DNA of 64,000 bases from an uncultured Lachnospiraceae bacterium (GCA_910586555.1 CAJUJY010000008.1:1-64000), one strand, 5' to 3'. Counted from the first letter of the stretch, positions 35,053 to 43,715 are shown. Numbers and translations: made by a program. The notes: generated from the letters alone by a model not told the origin.

Positions 35053-35316
35053 TTGGAAATAACCACAGGAGAAATAATATTTATTATAAAGAAAGGCTCA
35101 AAGAACAGGGTTTTCTTTATTGTATGTTCCGGCGAAATCCGTTGGAACATGTTTTTAATTATAACCACAGATTATAATAAATTCTTATATACGAAGTTGG
35201 AAAAATATAACTGGGACTGCAACGTTGCAAAAAAATGCAATGTTGCAAAAAAAGAGAATACTAATCTTATGGGCAGGCAACAGTATTTTGGTGTTTATAT
35301 ATGGTGTTTTATATAA
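35053..35316 (+). pseudogene. Small-terminase-like fragment with pac-like palindromes
   Basis: An open frame of 87 codons whose middle reads YNWDCNVAKKCNVAKKENTN, matching YKWDCNVAKRKCNVAEGTKQ of the small terminase at 58563. DNA identity is 22 of 22 bases at 35212-35233 against 58695-58716, including the palindrome TGCAACGTTGCA. The flanking parts do not match TerS, so this is not a functional terminase. Confidence 0.55.
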
Positions 35317-35460
35317 CAAAAACACATGGTTTTGGTTATGCAATAGTAGATTTCAGCGGTTATCAGATGATGGAAAATGATGGTGTTAAAAATGGGACAA
35401 AGCAGTTTAGTTTCATGATTTAACAAAGAATTATCTGTTTTTGCCATGTATGTATCATGG

Positions 35461-35889
35461 TTATTGTGCTTTATTGTTTGGTTTTTCCTGCTGCCTTGCT
35501 TTTTCCATAAGGCTTGCAAGGATACTTTCACCAAACTTGAGGGCAATATCAAGCTGGTATTTGATGTTTGTTGATAATTTATGTAAGTCAATCTGTTTTT
35601 CTTCTTCATCAGTAAAGGCTTCATAATGGTTTTCGTGTTTTGGGCCAGATATCTGCTGCCCTGTTTCAATCTGTGTATCTGTTTGTATACCAGAAGGAAC
35701 ATATTCAATAATATCTCCTGGCTGGCAATCAAGGGCACAGCATATTTTATCAATAACATCTAAAGATACTGTTTTATGTGATGATATCTTAGACATTGTT
35801 GCTGATGATATGCCAATTTGCTGGCGCAGGGTTTCCTTTGTCATAGAGCGTCGGTTAAGCATATCTAAAAGTTTGTAATATTTAATCAT
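35461..35889 (-). CDS. XRE-family regulator
   Basis: 142 residues. N-terminal Cro/CI helix-turn-helix of the YozG/DNA-binding type (MTKETLRQQIGISSATMSKI, then VIDKICCALDCQPGDIIEYV), followed by a polar tail. Leftward, divergent from the STAND module beginning at 36395, and therefore its plausible regulator. A second protein with the same HTH type is at 41134. Confidence 0.75.
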   Translation of the reverse strand: MIKYYKLLDMLNRRSMTKETLRQQIGISSATMSKISSHKTVSLDVIDKICCALDCQPGDIIEYVPSGIQTDTQIETGQQISGPKHENHYEAFTDEEEKQIDLHKLSTNIKYQLDIALKFGESILASLMEKARQQEKPNNKAQ

Positions 35890-36394
35890 TTTTATTATGT
35901 CCTTCCTTTTGTTTAGATAATTTTATTATAATATAAATTTAGGGATAAGTAAAGAAAATCTTTAGAAATATAAAGAAAAGTTTTGCTTAATATTTAAGAA
36001 AATAAAGAAAATAATATTAAATATAAAGATTATATTTAGTAATAAATTTTATATACGAAGCTATTTTCATAGAATACAAATTTATTTTTATGACTATCGA
36101 ATGTCACTCTTGTTGTTCTGTCTGGTCTGCAGTGTATAGTGTCAATATCTTTAAATGTCACTATACTCTGTCTGTTATATTTCTTTTTCTTAGCATAATT
36201 GTTTATGTTTGTGTTTTTAATGGTTTCTGTTATCTGTAAGTGTCTGTATTATATATTTTTTGAACAATATTGAAGTATTGTATATGGATTGTTTTCTGCT
36301 GCTGTTACAACTAGATTATATATACATTAGAAATATTGCTTATTACATAATCAAGTCGTATAATAACAGATAAAAACATATAAGAGGTGATAAA
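35890..36394. other. AT-rich control region upstream of the STAND module
   Basis: No gene in about 500 bases. It holds an inverted repeat GTATAGTG (36134-36141) / CACTATAC (36159-36166), possibly an operator or hairpin, and very AT-rich sequence next to both divergent genes. No clear consensus promoter was identified. Confidence 0.4.
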
Positions 36395-36607
36395 ATGGAA
36401 GTGTTCAATATTATCAGTGGGGTATGTTCAATAATCGGACTGGTGGTATCTCTTTTTACAGCAGGCAAGGTTTTAAAAATATCACAGAGCATCAATTATG
36501 GCAACAAGGATGACCATTCCAAGGTTATTAATAAAGGCAAAGGGAATACATACAAAGGCTCATATACAGGGAGGGATAGTACAGGTGAAGGCAGAGATAG
36601 AAAATAA
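36395..36607 (+). CDS. Small membrane protein of the STAND module
   Basis: 70 residues: an N-terminal transmembrane segment (FNIISGVCSIIGLVVSLFTA) followed by a Gly/Asn/Lys-rich tail with NTYKGSYTGRDST. AGAGGTG precedes the ATG. The gene overlaps the STAND gene by 23 bases, so they are translated together. The tail motif G-x-Y-x-G-R-D-S recurs in the first 25 residues of the STAND protein (FEGDYIGRDSI). It is a candidate membrane effector or anchor activated by its NTPase partner. No family recognised. Confidence 0.7.
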   Translation: MEVFNIISGVCSIIGLVVSLFTAGKVLKISQSINYGNKDDHSKVINKGKGNTYKGSYTGRDSTGEGRDRK

Positions 36608-38837
36608 AAATAAAGATTGTACGTTTGAAGGGGATTATATAGGACGTGACAGTATTAGAAATATTAATAAAAGTTTCAATATTATTATGCTGGAAGATAA
36701 AGAGCGTGAATTTGTTGTAACACATAATGCTGATATAAAACCTGTTTCTTACTTCACTGGCAGGGAAACAGAGTTAAAGGATTTACGGCAAAGGATAGAA
36801 GAAGGGCGTAAATCGGTTCTGGTTAGTGGTATGGGAGGGATTGGAAAAACACATATATGCAGGAAACTGTTTGAAGAATATCTAAATAAACATGCTAGTG
36901 GTGAAAACATACCTTTCTGTCATATTGGGTATATTGAGTACAACGGTGATATGGGCAACAGTTTACAGAACTGTCTAAAATATAAAGAGCAGGATAACCC
37001 AGAACAGAACCAGGAAGCAGCCTGGGAGGAACTGGAATACCTGGCAGCAGATGGAAAGTTATTGTTATTTGTTGATAATGTGAATGTGACAATGAAAGAG
37101 GATGAAGCGTTAAAGAGATTGAAGAACATTCCTGGGGCAGTAGTGCTGGCTTCCAGGCGGACAGCTTTTAGCAAGGAATTTGAGACATACAAAATAGGTT
37201 TTCTTGATGTTAATCAATGTAAAACTATTTATGAAAAAATCAGGTATGAAGATAGTGGCAGGGAAGTGCCAGAGGATGAAATACCAGACCTGGAATATAT
37301 CATAGACAAATTAGCAGCAAAGCATACCATAACTATAGAGTTTTTGGCACATCTTGCGCAGACAAAACGCTGGACAGTGAAAGAGCTTCGTGATGAACTG
37401 GAGGAGAAAGGGTTTCGGTTAGAATATAAGGATGAAGAAGACGGACTGGTAAATATACAAAAGTCATATGAAACCTTGTATGATTTATCAGGACTGACGG
37501 AAGCAGAGCAGAATATCTTAGAAGCATTTTCTGTATTTCCATATATTCCTTTGACAGCAGAAATATGTAACCAATGGCTGCTTTCAGATGCAGGAGCTAG
37601 TGAAGGTGATGATATCTTTACAGGTTTATATAGAAAAGGCTGGCTGCAGTTTGATATGGAACAGGAAAGTTACAGCTTACATCCAGTATTTGCAAAGTTT
37701 ATTTATGAAGAATATAAGCCTGGGATGGAAATGCATTATGTGTTGATAGAATCTTGTAAGAAATGTTTAGAAGTACCAAAAAGTGGTTCAGTTATGGAGT
37801 GCCAGAAATATATTCCGTTTGCAGAGAATATTATTGAAAAGATGGATATGGAACAAATTTGTTTTATAGATATTCTTGCGTACCTGTTAAAGTATATGGG
37901 GAAGTATAAGAAGGCAGAATTATTATATAGAAAAATTTGTAGAATAAAAGAGAGAACAATTGGATATGAACATCCAAATACAGCTATTAGTTATAATGAT
38001 TTGGCTATGGTATATGAATATCAGGGAAAATATATCAAAGCAGAGGAATTTTATAAAAAAAGTTTGCGGATAAGGAAGAAAATGTTAGGAGAAGAAAATG
38101 AATATACGGCTATTAGTTATAATAATCTGGCTATGGTATATAAGAGGCAGGGAAAGTTTAAAGAAGCAGAAGCCTTACTTGAAAAAAGTTTGTGTATATT
38201 CAAGAAAGTATTAGGAGAGCAGAATTTATATGTAGATATTAGTTATAATAATTTAGCATGGGTATATGAAAGCCAAAAAAAATATAAGGAAGCAGAAATA
38301 TTATTTGAAAAAAGTTTGGAAATAAAAAAGAGTATTTATGGTGAAGAACATCCAAATACAGCTATTGGCTATAATAATATGGCAATGGTTTATTGTATGC
38401 AAGGAGAGTATAAAAATGCAGAGGAATTGTTTGGAAGAAGTATTAAAATAAGCGAGAGAGAGCTTGGTGAAGGGCATCCAAATACGGCTATTAATTATAA
38501 TAATCTTGCAGAAGTATATTTATACCAGGGCAAATATATTATAGCAGAAAAATTCTGTAAAAAAAGCCTGTATATAAGAGAGCAATTATTGGGAACAGAA
38601 CATCAAGATACAATTAGAAGTTATAGTAATCTTGCATATATATATGAAAAACAAGGAAAATATAAAGAGGCATTAGGGTATTACCTTAGAGCATATAGAA
38701 TTGGTGCAACTAATCCTGATTTGAATGATTTATATGTACAGGTTTTTTATGAAAATCTGAAAATGGTATATACAAAAAGTAATCCAGAGGGCGATTTTGA
38801 GCAATGGCTTGAAGAAAAGATGAGAGAAACAGAGTAG
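36585..38837 (+). CDS. STAND NTPase: NB-ARC domain with TPR repeats
   Basis: About 750 residues from a GTG at 36585 (GGGAGGG nine bases upstream); an in-frame ATG at 36498 would lie inside the previous gene without a ribosome site. Layout: short N-terminus with GDYIGRDS, the FTGRE motif near 58, P-loop GMGGIGKT at 82-89, Walker B LLLFVDN at about 159-165, ASRR sensor near 190, a winged-helix region (SYETLYDLSGLTEAEQNILE), then six full 42-residue kinesin-light-chain-like TPRs with a preceding half repeat (about 440-710). No enzymatic effector domain is fused. STAND proteins of this kind act as intracellular sensors in antiphage immunity. Confidence 0.85.
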   Translation: MKAEIENKNKDCTFEGDYIGRDSIRNINKSFNIIMLEDKEREFVVTHNADIKPVSYFTGRETELKDLRQRIEEGRKSVLVSGMGGIGKTHICRKLFEEYLNKHASGENIPFCHIGYIEYNGDMGNSLQNCLKYKEQDNPEQNQEAAWEELEYLAADGKLLLFVDNVNVTMKEDEALKRLKNIPGAVVLASRRTAFSKEFETYKIGFLDVNQCKTIYEKIRYEDSGREVPEDEIPDLEYIIDKLAAKHTITIEFLAHLAQTKRWTVKELRDELEEKGFRLEYKDEEDGLVNIQKSYETLYDLSGLTEAEQNILEAFSVFPYIPLTAEICNQWLLSDAGASEGDDIFTGLYRKGWLQFDMEQESYSLHPVFAKFIYEEYKPGMEMHYVLIESCKKCLEVPKSGSVMECQKYIPFAENIIEKMDMEQICFIDILAYLLKYMGKYKKAELLYRKICRIKERTIGYEHPNTAISYNDLAMVYEYQGKYIKAEEFYKKSLRIRKKMLGEENEYTAISYNNLAMVYKRQGKFKEAEALLEKSLCIFKKVLGEQNLYVDISYNNLAWVYESQKKYKEAEILFEKSLEIKKSIYGEEHPNTAIGYNNMAMVYCMQGEYKNAEELFGRSIKISERELGEGHPNTAINYNNLAEVYLYQGKYIIAEKFCKKSLYIREQLLGTEHQDTIRSYSNLAYIYEKQGKYKEALGYYLRAYRIGATNPDLNDLYVQVFYENLKMVYTKSNPEGDFEQWLEEKMRETE

Positions 38838-38958
38838 TAGTAATTTGTTTACAGATGGATATACATAGCATGGGGCAGCAGGTTTAAGAAGTTAATGCTA
38901 ATATGGATAATTACATAGGCATGATATAAGGCATATGCGTGGGCACATGCCTTTTTTG

Positions 38959-39231
38959 CTATAATCCGAACAGGTCTGAATGAGTGCCAGTACGGTCTAA
39001 TTTTAGTTCATCATCAGACTGTTTATATATAAGCAGCCAGTCTGGTTCTATATGACATTCCCTGTAGCCATAGTAACTGCCACTTAGGTTATGGTCTTTG
39101 TTTTTTGCAGGCAGCGGTGCAGGGATGCGGAGGGTATCAACTGCCTGTTGCAGCAGTGCTATTTTATAGCCGCGTTTTACACAGGCCTTGAAGTCCTTTT
39201 TAAACCTGGCAGAGTATCGTACATTAAGCAT
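38959..39231 (-). CDS. YafQ/RelE-type toxin (mRNA interferase)
   Basis: 90 residues, typical of type II YafQ toxins: YSARFKKDFKACVKRGYKIA near the N-terminus, NKDHNLSGSYYGYRECHIEP with the family His/Tyr/Arg-rich active surface, DWLLIYKQ, and a final TGTHSDLF with the conserved His. It would cleave mRNA on the ribosome. The antitoxin gene is immediately upstream, two bases away. Confidence 0.88.
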   Translation of the reverse strand: MLNVRYSARFKKDFKACVKRGYKIALLQQAVDTLRIPAPLPAKNKDHNLSGSYYGYRECHIEPDWLLIYKQSDDELKLDRTGTHSDLFGL

Positions 39232-39233
39232 GG

Positions 39234-39443
39234 CTATTCCTCCATCAATTCAGCAAATAAAGCCTCTGTACTGCCAGTGAATAAAGTACCACCACCATTT
39301 TCCAGTTCTTCTATTGAGGTTATGGTTTCAGTATTAGGTATTTCTTCTGGTACTGCTGCCCCCTGCAGGTAAGCAACGATATAGTACATTTTGCTGTCTG
39401 GTATCTGGTCTATAAGATTTTTGGCGAGTTCCTTGTAACTCAT
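39234..39443 (-). CDS. Antitoxin partner of the YafQ-type toxin
   Basis: 69 residues, acidic, starting MSYKELAKNLIDQIPDSKMY, with a flexible C-terminal part (IEELENGGGTLF) likely to wrap the toxin. It precedes the toxin by two bases in one operon. It does not look like classic RelB/DinJ ribbon-helix-helix, so its DNA-binding mode is unclear. Confidence 0.75.
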   Translation of the reverse strand: MSYKELAKNLIDQIPDSKMYYIVAYLQGAAVPEEIPNTETITSIEELENGGGTLFTGSTEALFAELMEE

Positions 39444-39481
39444 GATGAATATTTCCTTTCTTAAATTACAAAACTATTTTC

Positions 39482-39850
39482 TTAAATATTCACACAATCA
39501 AAAGTAACTGATAGTTCTTCATATTTATCACGCAAATGATTTATACTTTTAGATATTGTTCCTTGGGAAACGTTTAATATTTTTTCTAGATTCTTTTGAG
39601 TTATAAAATTATTTGTAACAAGGTAAAATATTAAGATTATATTTTGTTCATCCAGTTGCTTTTTATTATAAAAATATACTGGAGATTTTTTGGGTTTACC
39701 ATTAATACTGATAGAAACATCTATTCCATCCATTGATTTAAGTGCTTTTACAACGTTAGGTACTGCATAATGTACTATTTCGGCAATAGAATCTACTGAA
39801 GTAGTAAGATAACAGTATATAGCTTTGATTAATATAGTGTCCTTTTCCAT
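39482..39850 (-). CDS. Hypothetical protein with C-terminal HTH
   Basis: 122 residues. The C-terminal portion (NFITQKNLEKILNVSQGTIS, then KSINHLRDKYEEL) is a plausible winged-helix. The N-terminal half also has a VDSIAEIVHYAVPNVVKALK helical pair that could be a second one. AGGAGG precedes the ATG. Leftward, just upstream of the toxin-antitoxin operon; it may regulate it. No family recognised. Confidence 0.55.
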   Translation of the reverse strand: MEKDTILIKAIYCYLTTSVDSIAEIVHYAVPNVVKALKSMDGIDVSISINGKPKKSPVYFYNKKQLDEQNIILIFYLVTNNFITQKNLEKILNVSQGTISKSINHLRDKYEELSVTFDCVNI

Positions 39851-39951
39851 TATAATATTCCTCCTATTGAAAATTAATGATATTGTAATCGGTTAAAACT
39901 ATATTGTTTATAAAATTATAATAATAGTAAAAATATTTTATAGTAAGTAGT

Positions 39952-40161
39952 TTATATTCTTGTGCCATCAGAAAAAACAAACTCTGCATGCCATATACCA
40001 TCTATAGCTTTTGCTATTTGTTCAAGTTCTTCTTTTGTTAAAGTATTGCGTTTCACTTTTTGGTTTAGGTTTTGTGGTGTAGTGCCAATTCTACGTGCAA
40101 GTTCTGATTGGCTAATACCTTTGTATGATAGTGCCATACTTAATTTTTGCTCAATTGTCAT
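39952..40161 (-). CDS. Small XRE-family repressor
   Basis: 69 residues from the ATG at 40161, chosen for GGAGGTGATTTA directly upstream. Almost all of it is a helix-turn-helix (LSMALSYKGISQSELARRIG, then TTPQNLNQKVKRNT) with a short tail containing FVFSDGTRI. Divergent from the HIRAN gene, so probably its regulator. Confidence 0.75.
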   Translation of the reverse strand: MTIEQKLSMALSYKGISQSELARRIGTTPQNLNQKVKRNTLTKEELEQIAKAIDGIWHAEFVFSDGTRI

Positions 40162-40314
40162 TAAATCACCTCCAATATTATTATAAAGCATATAGTTGAA
40201 AATTACAAGCGTAAAATTCAAAAAATCAAGCAAAAACTTAAAATGAATGATTGACATTTTCAAACAAATGCTTTATGCTAGTATTAGAAACAAACAAGAA
40301 AGGAGCAAACTAAT

Positions 40315-40749
40315 ATGAAAAACATTAAAAAAATCCGCAGAACCGTAGCCACAATGGCAAACCAGTTACATAAACTTGGCTATTCCTTATCCCAGGCATT
40401 TAAAACAGCCTGGAAGCGTGTAAAAATGTCTATAACCTGTAGGGTATCTGGTGTTACATATGGCAAACGCCAGGAATTGTTAAAGTTCATAGCTGGCAGG
40501 AAGCCAGAAGAACTTACAGTATACCTTAACAGGGACAGGGCTAATACATATGACAGGTATGCAGTAGCCGTTGTAATTGGCATTAAGGGTGTAGGGTATG
40601 CTCATATAGGATATTTGCCAAAGGGACTGTCGCAGAGCCTTGCAGAGGTGATAGACAAGGGTATAGGAGTTAAAGCTGCGTTGATGCAGGTTACTGGTGG
40701 TTACAGTTATAAAGAAACCTATGGGGCATTGGTAAATATTTCAGTTTAG
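40315..40749 (+). CDS. HIRAN-domain protein
   Basis: 144 residues. After an N-terminal helix, the HIRAN fold is recognisable: ITCRVSGVTYGKRQELLKFI, then LNRDRANTYDRYAVAVVIGI, then GYAHIGYLPKGLSQSLAEVI. HIRAN domains bind DNA ends or stalled forks and also occur as stand-alone proteins in phages and defence loci. AAAGGAG precedes the ATG. It follows the XRE repressor at 39952 in divergent orientation. Confidence 0.8.
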   Translation: MKNIKKIRRTVATMANQLHKLGYSLSQAFKTAWKRVKMSITCRVSGVTYGKRQELLKFIAGRKPEELTVYLNRDRANTYDRYAVAVVIGIKGVGYAHIGYLPKGLSQSLAEVIDKGIGVKAALMQVTGGYSYKETYGALVNISV

Positions 40750-41039
40750 GTATTAAGGGATGGCAGCAGGATTATACATTTCTGGATGCCTCTAAGTGAA
40801 CATCCAGATTTGGAATTGTTTTGGAAATCAATCTGAGGGTATGTTTTGGAAACAGCACAGCTTGTGTTTTCCGCTCTGGTAATCCACTGGCAGCTATCTG
40901 GAGAATAGTTCTTAGAACTATCTTTATGGTCAATGGTCAGTGTTTCATCATAGCCATTATTGGGAGACCACTCAAAAAAGTTTTGCAATCCGTTATCTCC
41001 CCTCCATTTATCACAAATGGTTATACTTTTAGCACTATA
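40746..41039 (-). pseudogene. HNH homing-endonuclease-type fragment
   Basis: Leftward frame without a usable start: ICDKWRGDNGLQNFFEWSPN, then NGYDETLTIDHKDSSKNYSP, then DSCQWITRAENTS. This is the HNH-like C-terminal core seen intact in the gene at 46664 (VCKEWTGEGGFENFQKWAVE ... TLDRINVTGNYEPANCRW). The N-terminal part is missing and a stop lies just upstream at 41040. Confidence 0.7.
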
Positions 41040-41133
41040 TCACTGATGATGTGAGTCATTGGGATTGTAACATCGGGATTTCATACCACAATAGATTGAG
41101 TACAATCTGGTTTTGTCCAGTCCATGAGCCATA

Positions 41134-41352
41134 TTATGCGCTTCCTTCATGTGAACCAGGCACATTTTCCATAATGTCTCCTGGTTGACAGTTAAGGGCA
41201 TCACAGATTTTACCTACAGTTTCAACTTGAACATTTCCGTCTTTTGCGAGCCTTGCCATGATTGTTGGGGTAATTCCAGCCATTTCTTGCAAATCCTTTT
41301 TTTTGATTTCTCTGTCAAGTAATAAGTGAAAGAGTTTTTTGTAAGTAATCAT
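41134..41352 (-). CDS. XRE-family repressor
   Basis: 72 residues of the same short HTH type as the N-terminal part of 35461 (LLDREIKKKDLQEMAGITPT, then VETVGKICDALNCQPGDIME). AGGAGG precedes the ATG. Divergent from the rightward small-gene/antirepressor/integrase group starting at 41685, hence the probable master repressor of that side of the nested element. Confidence 0.75.
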   Translation of the reverse strand: MITYKKLFHLLLDREIKKKDLQEMAGITPTIMARLAKDGNVQVETVGKICDALNCQPGDIMENVPGSHEGSA

Positions 41353-41684
41353 ATGTTACCTCCTGTTATGGTTTGTATTGTTTCTGTATTTTAATATAAC
41401 ATAAAAATAATGTAAAAGCAATATTTATTTCACGTACAGAAAAAAACTTTCAAAAACATTATAAAAACACTTGACAAAAACTACCCTTAGCGATATGATT
41501 ATATCGTAAACAAAAATAAATTAACTCAAACGAAACAAAATAGCAAGCGGAGGTAGACGGGAGTACCACAAGGGAAAGCAAGAATATCACATAACACAGG
41601 GAACGGATAAGGGAGATTGAGATTGTCGGACAGTGCATAGATACTTAAATAGCCACCCTGGGCTTGCAAGAAAGGATTGAGAGT

Positions 41685-41849
41685 ATGAGCAGTATTGAAA
41701 AAATAAATCAGAAAATAAGTGAAATGGTAAGTGAAGGCTATCTGGCAATCGAAGCATTGATGGAACTGGCATTAAACGCAGGGCTTAAATACTTCAATCC
41801 TTGCAAAGCAACTGAGACAGAGTTAGAAATAATTGCAAAGAACATTTAA
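41685..41849 (+). CDS. Small hypothetical protein
   Basis: 54 residues (SSIEKINQKISEMVSEGYLA, then a Lys/Glu-rich end), likely helical. The ATG at 41685 follows AAAGGATTGAG. It begins a rightward group of small genes in the nested element. Function unknown. Confidence 0.5.
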   Translation: MSSIEKINQKISEMVSEGYLAIEALMELALNAGLKYFNPCKATETELEIIAKNI

Positions 41850-41872
41850 GAACATAGAAAGGAAAACCAGCC

Positions 41873-42148
41873 ATGACAGAAAGACAGATTGAAAACAGGA
41901 TAAAGAAACTGAAAGAGATTGAGGAACAACGTAAGGAACTGAAAAATCAGGAAAAAGTATTGAAGGAAGAAATCAAGACAGATATGGAAAATAAGGGGCT
42001 GGAAGAAATCCAGACAAAGAATTTTATAATACACTGGAAAGAAATTACCAGCAATACACTTGACAGTAAAGCATTAAGAGCAGCATTTCCAGATATTTGC
42101 GGACGGTTCACGAAACAGTCTATAAGCAAACGCTTCACTATAGCTTAG
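41873..42148 (+). CDS. Phage-type small coiled-coil protein
   Basis: 91 residues. The first 50 form a Lys/Glu coiled coil (RIKKLKEIEEQRKELKNQEK), followed by a conserved-looking end (FIIHWKEITSNTLDSKALRA, TKQSISKRFTIA) common in small proteins of temperate phages near recombination or nuclease genes. Function unknown. AGAAAGGAAA precedes the ATG. Confidence 0.55.
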   Translation: MTERQIENRIKKLKEIEEQRKELKNQEKVLKEEIKTDMENKGLEEIQTKNFIIHWKEITSNTLDSKALRAAFPDICGRFTKQSISKRFTIA

Positions 42149-42178
42149 ATAGATGGGAATATAGAGAGGGTTTGTATT

Positions 42179-42349
42179 ATGTCAAACAATAATTGTGAAT
42201 ATGCCAGTGATGGGTGCTGCTTATGCAGTACCTGCCAGGCAGCAAGGGAAGCAATGAAGGAAGCAGAAAAGGTCACAAAAGAAGAGATAGACAAGCTTTT
42301 TTGTGATGCTGAAAAAATGCTGGAAGATATTATAAAAATAGATAACTAA
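42179..42349 (+). CDS. Small cysteine-cluster protein (family of three in this window)
   Basis: 56 residues: NNNCEYASDGCCLCSTCQAA with a C-x8-CC-x-C-x2-C cluster that could bind a metal, then a helical tail (KLFCDAEKMLEDII). Close relatives are at 48986 and 50824, again directly upstream of an antirepressor gene. The linkage suggests a shared role with antirepressors. Function unknown. Confidence 0.65.
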   Translation: MSNNNCEYASDGCCLCSTCQAAREAMKEAEKVTKEEIDKLFCDAEKMLEDIIKIDN

Positions 42350-42361
42350 GGAGGTGACGGC

Positions 42362-43123
42362 ATGAATGGTTTAAAAATTTTTGAAAATAAAGAATTGATG
42401 ATAAAAGCAAGAGCCATTGTAAATGATGATGGGAGCATATCTGTTAGTGCAGAAGATACAGCAATCGGCTTTGGGTGGACACAGGAAAAGAATGGTAAAA
42501 TGTATGTAAGATGGGAAACTTTTAATGGATATTGTGAAGAAATTGGATTTTCCCAGAATGTTGGGAAAGACGATTATATCCCCGAAAGCCTGTTTTACCG
42601 CCTTGGAATGAAAGCAAGCAATGCAAGGGCAGACAAGTTTCAGAACTGGCTTGCTATGGAAGTGATACCACAATTAAGAATGACAGGAACATATTCAATG
42701 AATAGGAAAAGCGGTATAGAGCAAGGACTTATGGCGGTGAAATTCATTGCTGATGATATGCGGGTGAATGGTGCAAGCAGGATTTTCATGTATGAGAATT
42801 TATGTAAAGACTTCAATATTCCTACAGGATTTCTTCCAAAGTATGAACATAATGGAAGCAGGCAGATGAAAGCACTCTCTGTCTTATTAAAAGAGAACGG
42901 CTGTGCAATGTCAGCAGTTAAGTTCAACCAGAAGTTAATTGAACATGGTTATCTTGAAGAAAAAGAAAGACCATCAAGCAAAAGTGGCACAAAGAAGTTT
43001 AAAGCACTTACAGAAAAGGGGCTGGAGTATGGCGAAAATGCAGTCAATCCCCTTAACCAGAAGGAAGTGCAGCCACTGTACTATGAAGATACGTTTATGC
43101 AGATGTATTCAGGAGTGGTTTAA
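42362..43123 (+). CDS. BRO-N-type phage antirepressor
   Basis: 253 residues. N-terminal region resembles the BRO-N/antirepressor fold (VNDDGSISVSAEDTAIGFGW, then YIPESLFYRLGMKASNARAD, then KFQNWLAMEVIPQLRMTGTY). The C-terminal half has a different helical/winged region (NVKF..LIEHGYLEEKERPSSK). GGAGGTG precedes the ATG. It would bind and inactivate a phage repressor. The N-terminal domain is related to the one at 49161 but no ribbon-helix-helix gene precedes it. Confidence 0.75.
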   Translation: MNGLKIFENKELMIKARAIVNDDGSISVSAEDTAIGFGWTQEKNGKMYVRWETFNGYCEEIGFSQNVGKDDYIPESLFYRLGMKASNARADKFQNWLAMEVIPQLRMTGTYSMNRKSGIEQGLMAVKFIADDMRVNGASRIFMYENLCKDFNIPTGFLPKYEHNGSRQMKALSVLLKENGCAMSAVKFNQKLIEHGYLEEKERPSSKSGTKKFKALTEKGLEYGENAVNPLNQKEVQPLYYEDTFMQMYSGVV

Positions 43124-43255
43124 AGAAGCATAGGAATTGTATCAGATACGAAACAAAATTACATGCAGTATTAGGTATGAAAACAGCGTATAGGGATTGG
43201 TCTGTTAGAAGGTTTAACTTAATGATGTTTGTGTAATTGAAAATGAGGATTTTGA

Positions 43256-43281
43256 GGTTTCGCCCCAAAATGGGCGAAACC
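43256..43281. repeat. Perfect 10-bp inverted repeat
   Basis: GGTTTCGCCC - CAAAAT - GGGCGAAACC. No T-run follows on either strand, so it is not a standard terminator. It lies in the 330-base gap between the antirepressor and the next gene, which otherwise shows no gene, and could be an operator or recombination-related site. Confidence 0.55.
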
Positions 43282-43457
43282 AAAACAGGGTGAAAACAGG
43301 ACATCGTTAAATCATTTGATAATGTTTGATATAATTAGAGAAATGATTAGAAAAAATAATTATTTGATAAGAATTCTTTTTTATGAAAGAATATACAGGA
43401 CAGACAGGGGGAAATAAGGATTTTAAAATTTATGAAGTTAAAGAAGGGAAAAGGAAA

Positions 43458-43715
43458 ATGAGCATAGAAATAAACAGTTCAAAAACAATTAACCAGCTCT
43501 TTGAGAGCTGCAAAGCAAGGTATAACGAAGAAACACCATTGAGTGAAGGACAAGACATGGCACTGAGTGAACTGGAAAAGGTTACGCTTGCCAGCCCGTC
43601 ATTTGGACAGGCTGCATTTGACAAGGCAATAGCATTATCCAGGGAATCTGAAAAGGCTGGTTTTGCCCTTGGTTTCAGAATGGCAATAAGTTTAATGAGT
43701 GAGTGTCTGGGCTGA
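43458..43715 (+). CDS. Small helical protein upstream of the integrase
   Basis: 85 residues from the ATG at 43458 (AAAGGAAA upstream). Mostly helical (TINQLFESCKARYNEETPLS, then FGQAAFDKAIALSRESEKAG). Similar small proteins occur upstream of integrases in Lachnospiraceae elements. Function unknown. Confidence 0.5.
   Translation: MSIEINSSKTINQLFESCKARYNEETPLSEGQDMALSELEKVTLASPSFGQAAFDKAIALSRESEKAGFALGFRMAISLMSECLG

Larger units (their letters stand above)
34343..35460. other. Degenerate phage-derived region without intact genes
   Basis: About 1.1 kb with relics only: a 17-base motif shared with 55323, an inverted dnaD-like fragment (34712-34920) and a terS-like fragment (35053-35316). It looks like a decayed copy of the region between the late regulator and the small terminase gene of a phage. 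Confidence 0.6.

Noticed and set aside
34905..35177. 90-codon frame overlapping the terS-like fragment
   Set aside because: The translation is rich in Tyr/Ile/Phe from AT-rich DNA, has no ribosome site and no recognisable pattern; only the adjacent frame with the CNVA segment matches a known gene.
36395..36607. Programmed frameshift joining the small membrane protein to the STAND NTPase
   Set aside because: No slippery heptamer was seen in the 23-base overlap, and a good ribosome site with a GTG start explains separate translation; it cannot be fully excluded.
43256..43281. Intrinsic terminator at the GGTTTCGCCC inverted repeat
   Set aside because: No T-run on either side in either direction; kept only as an inverted repeat.
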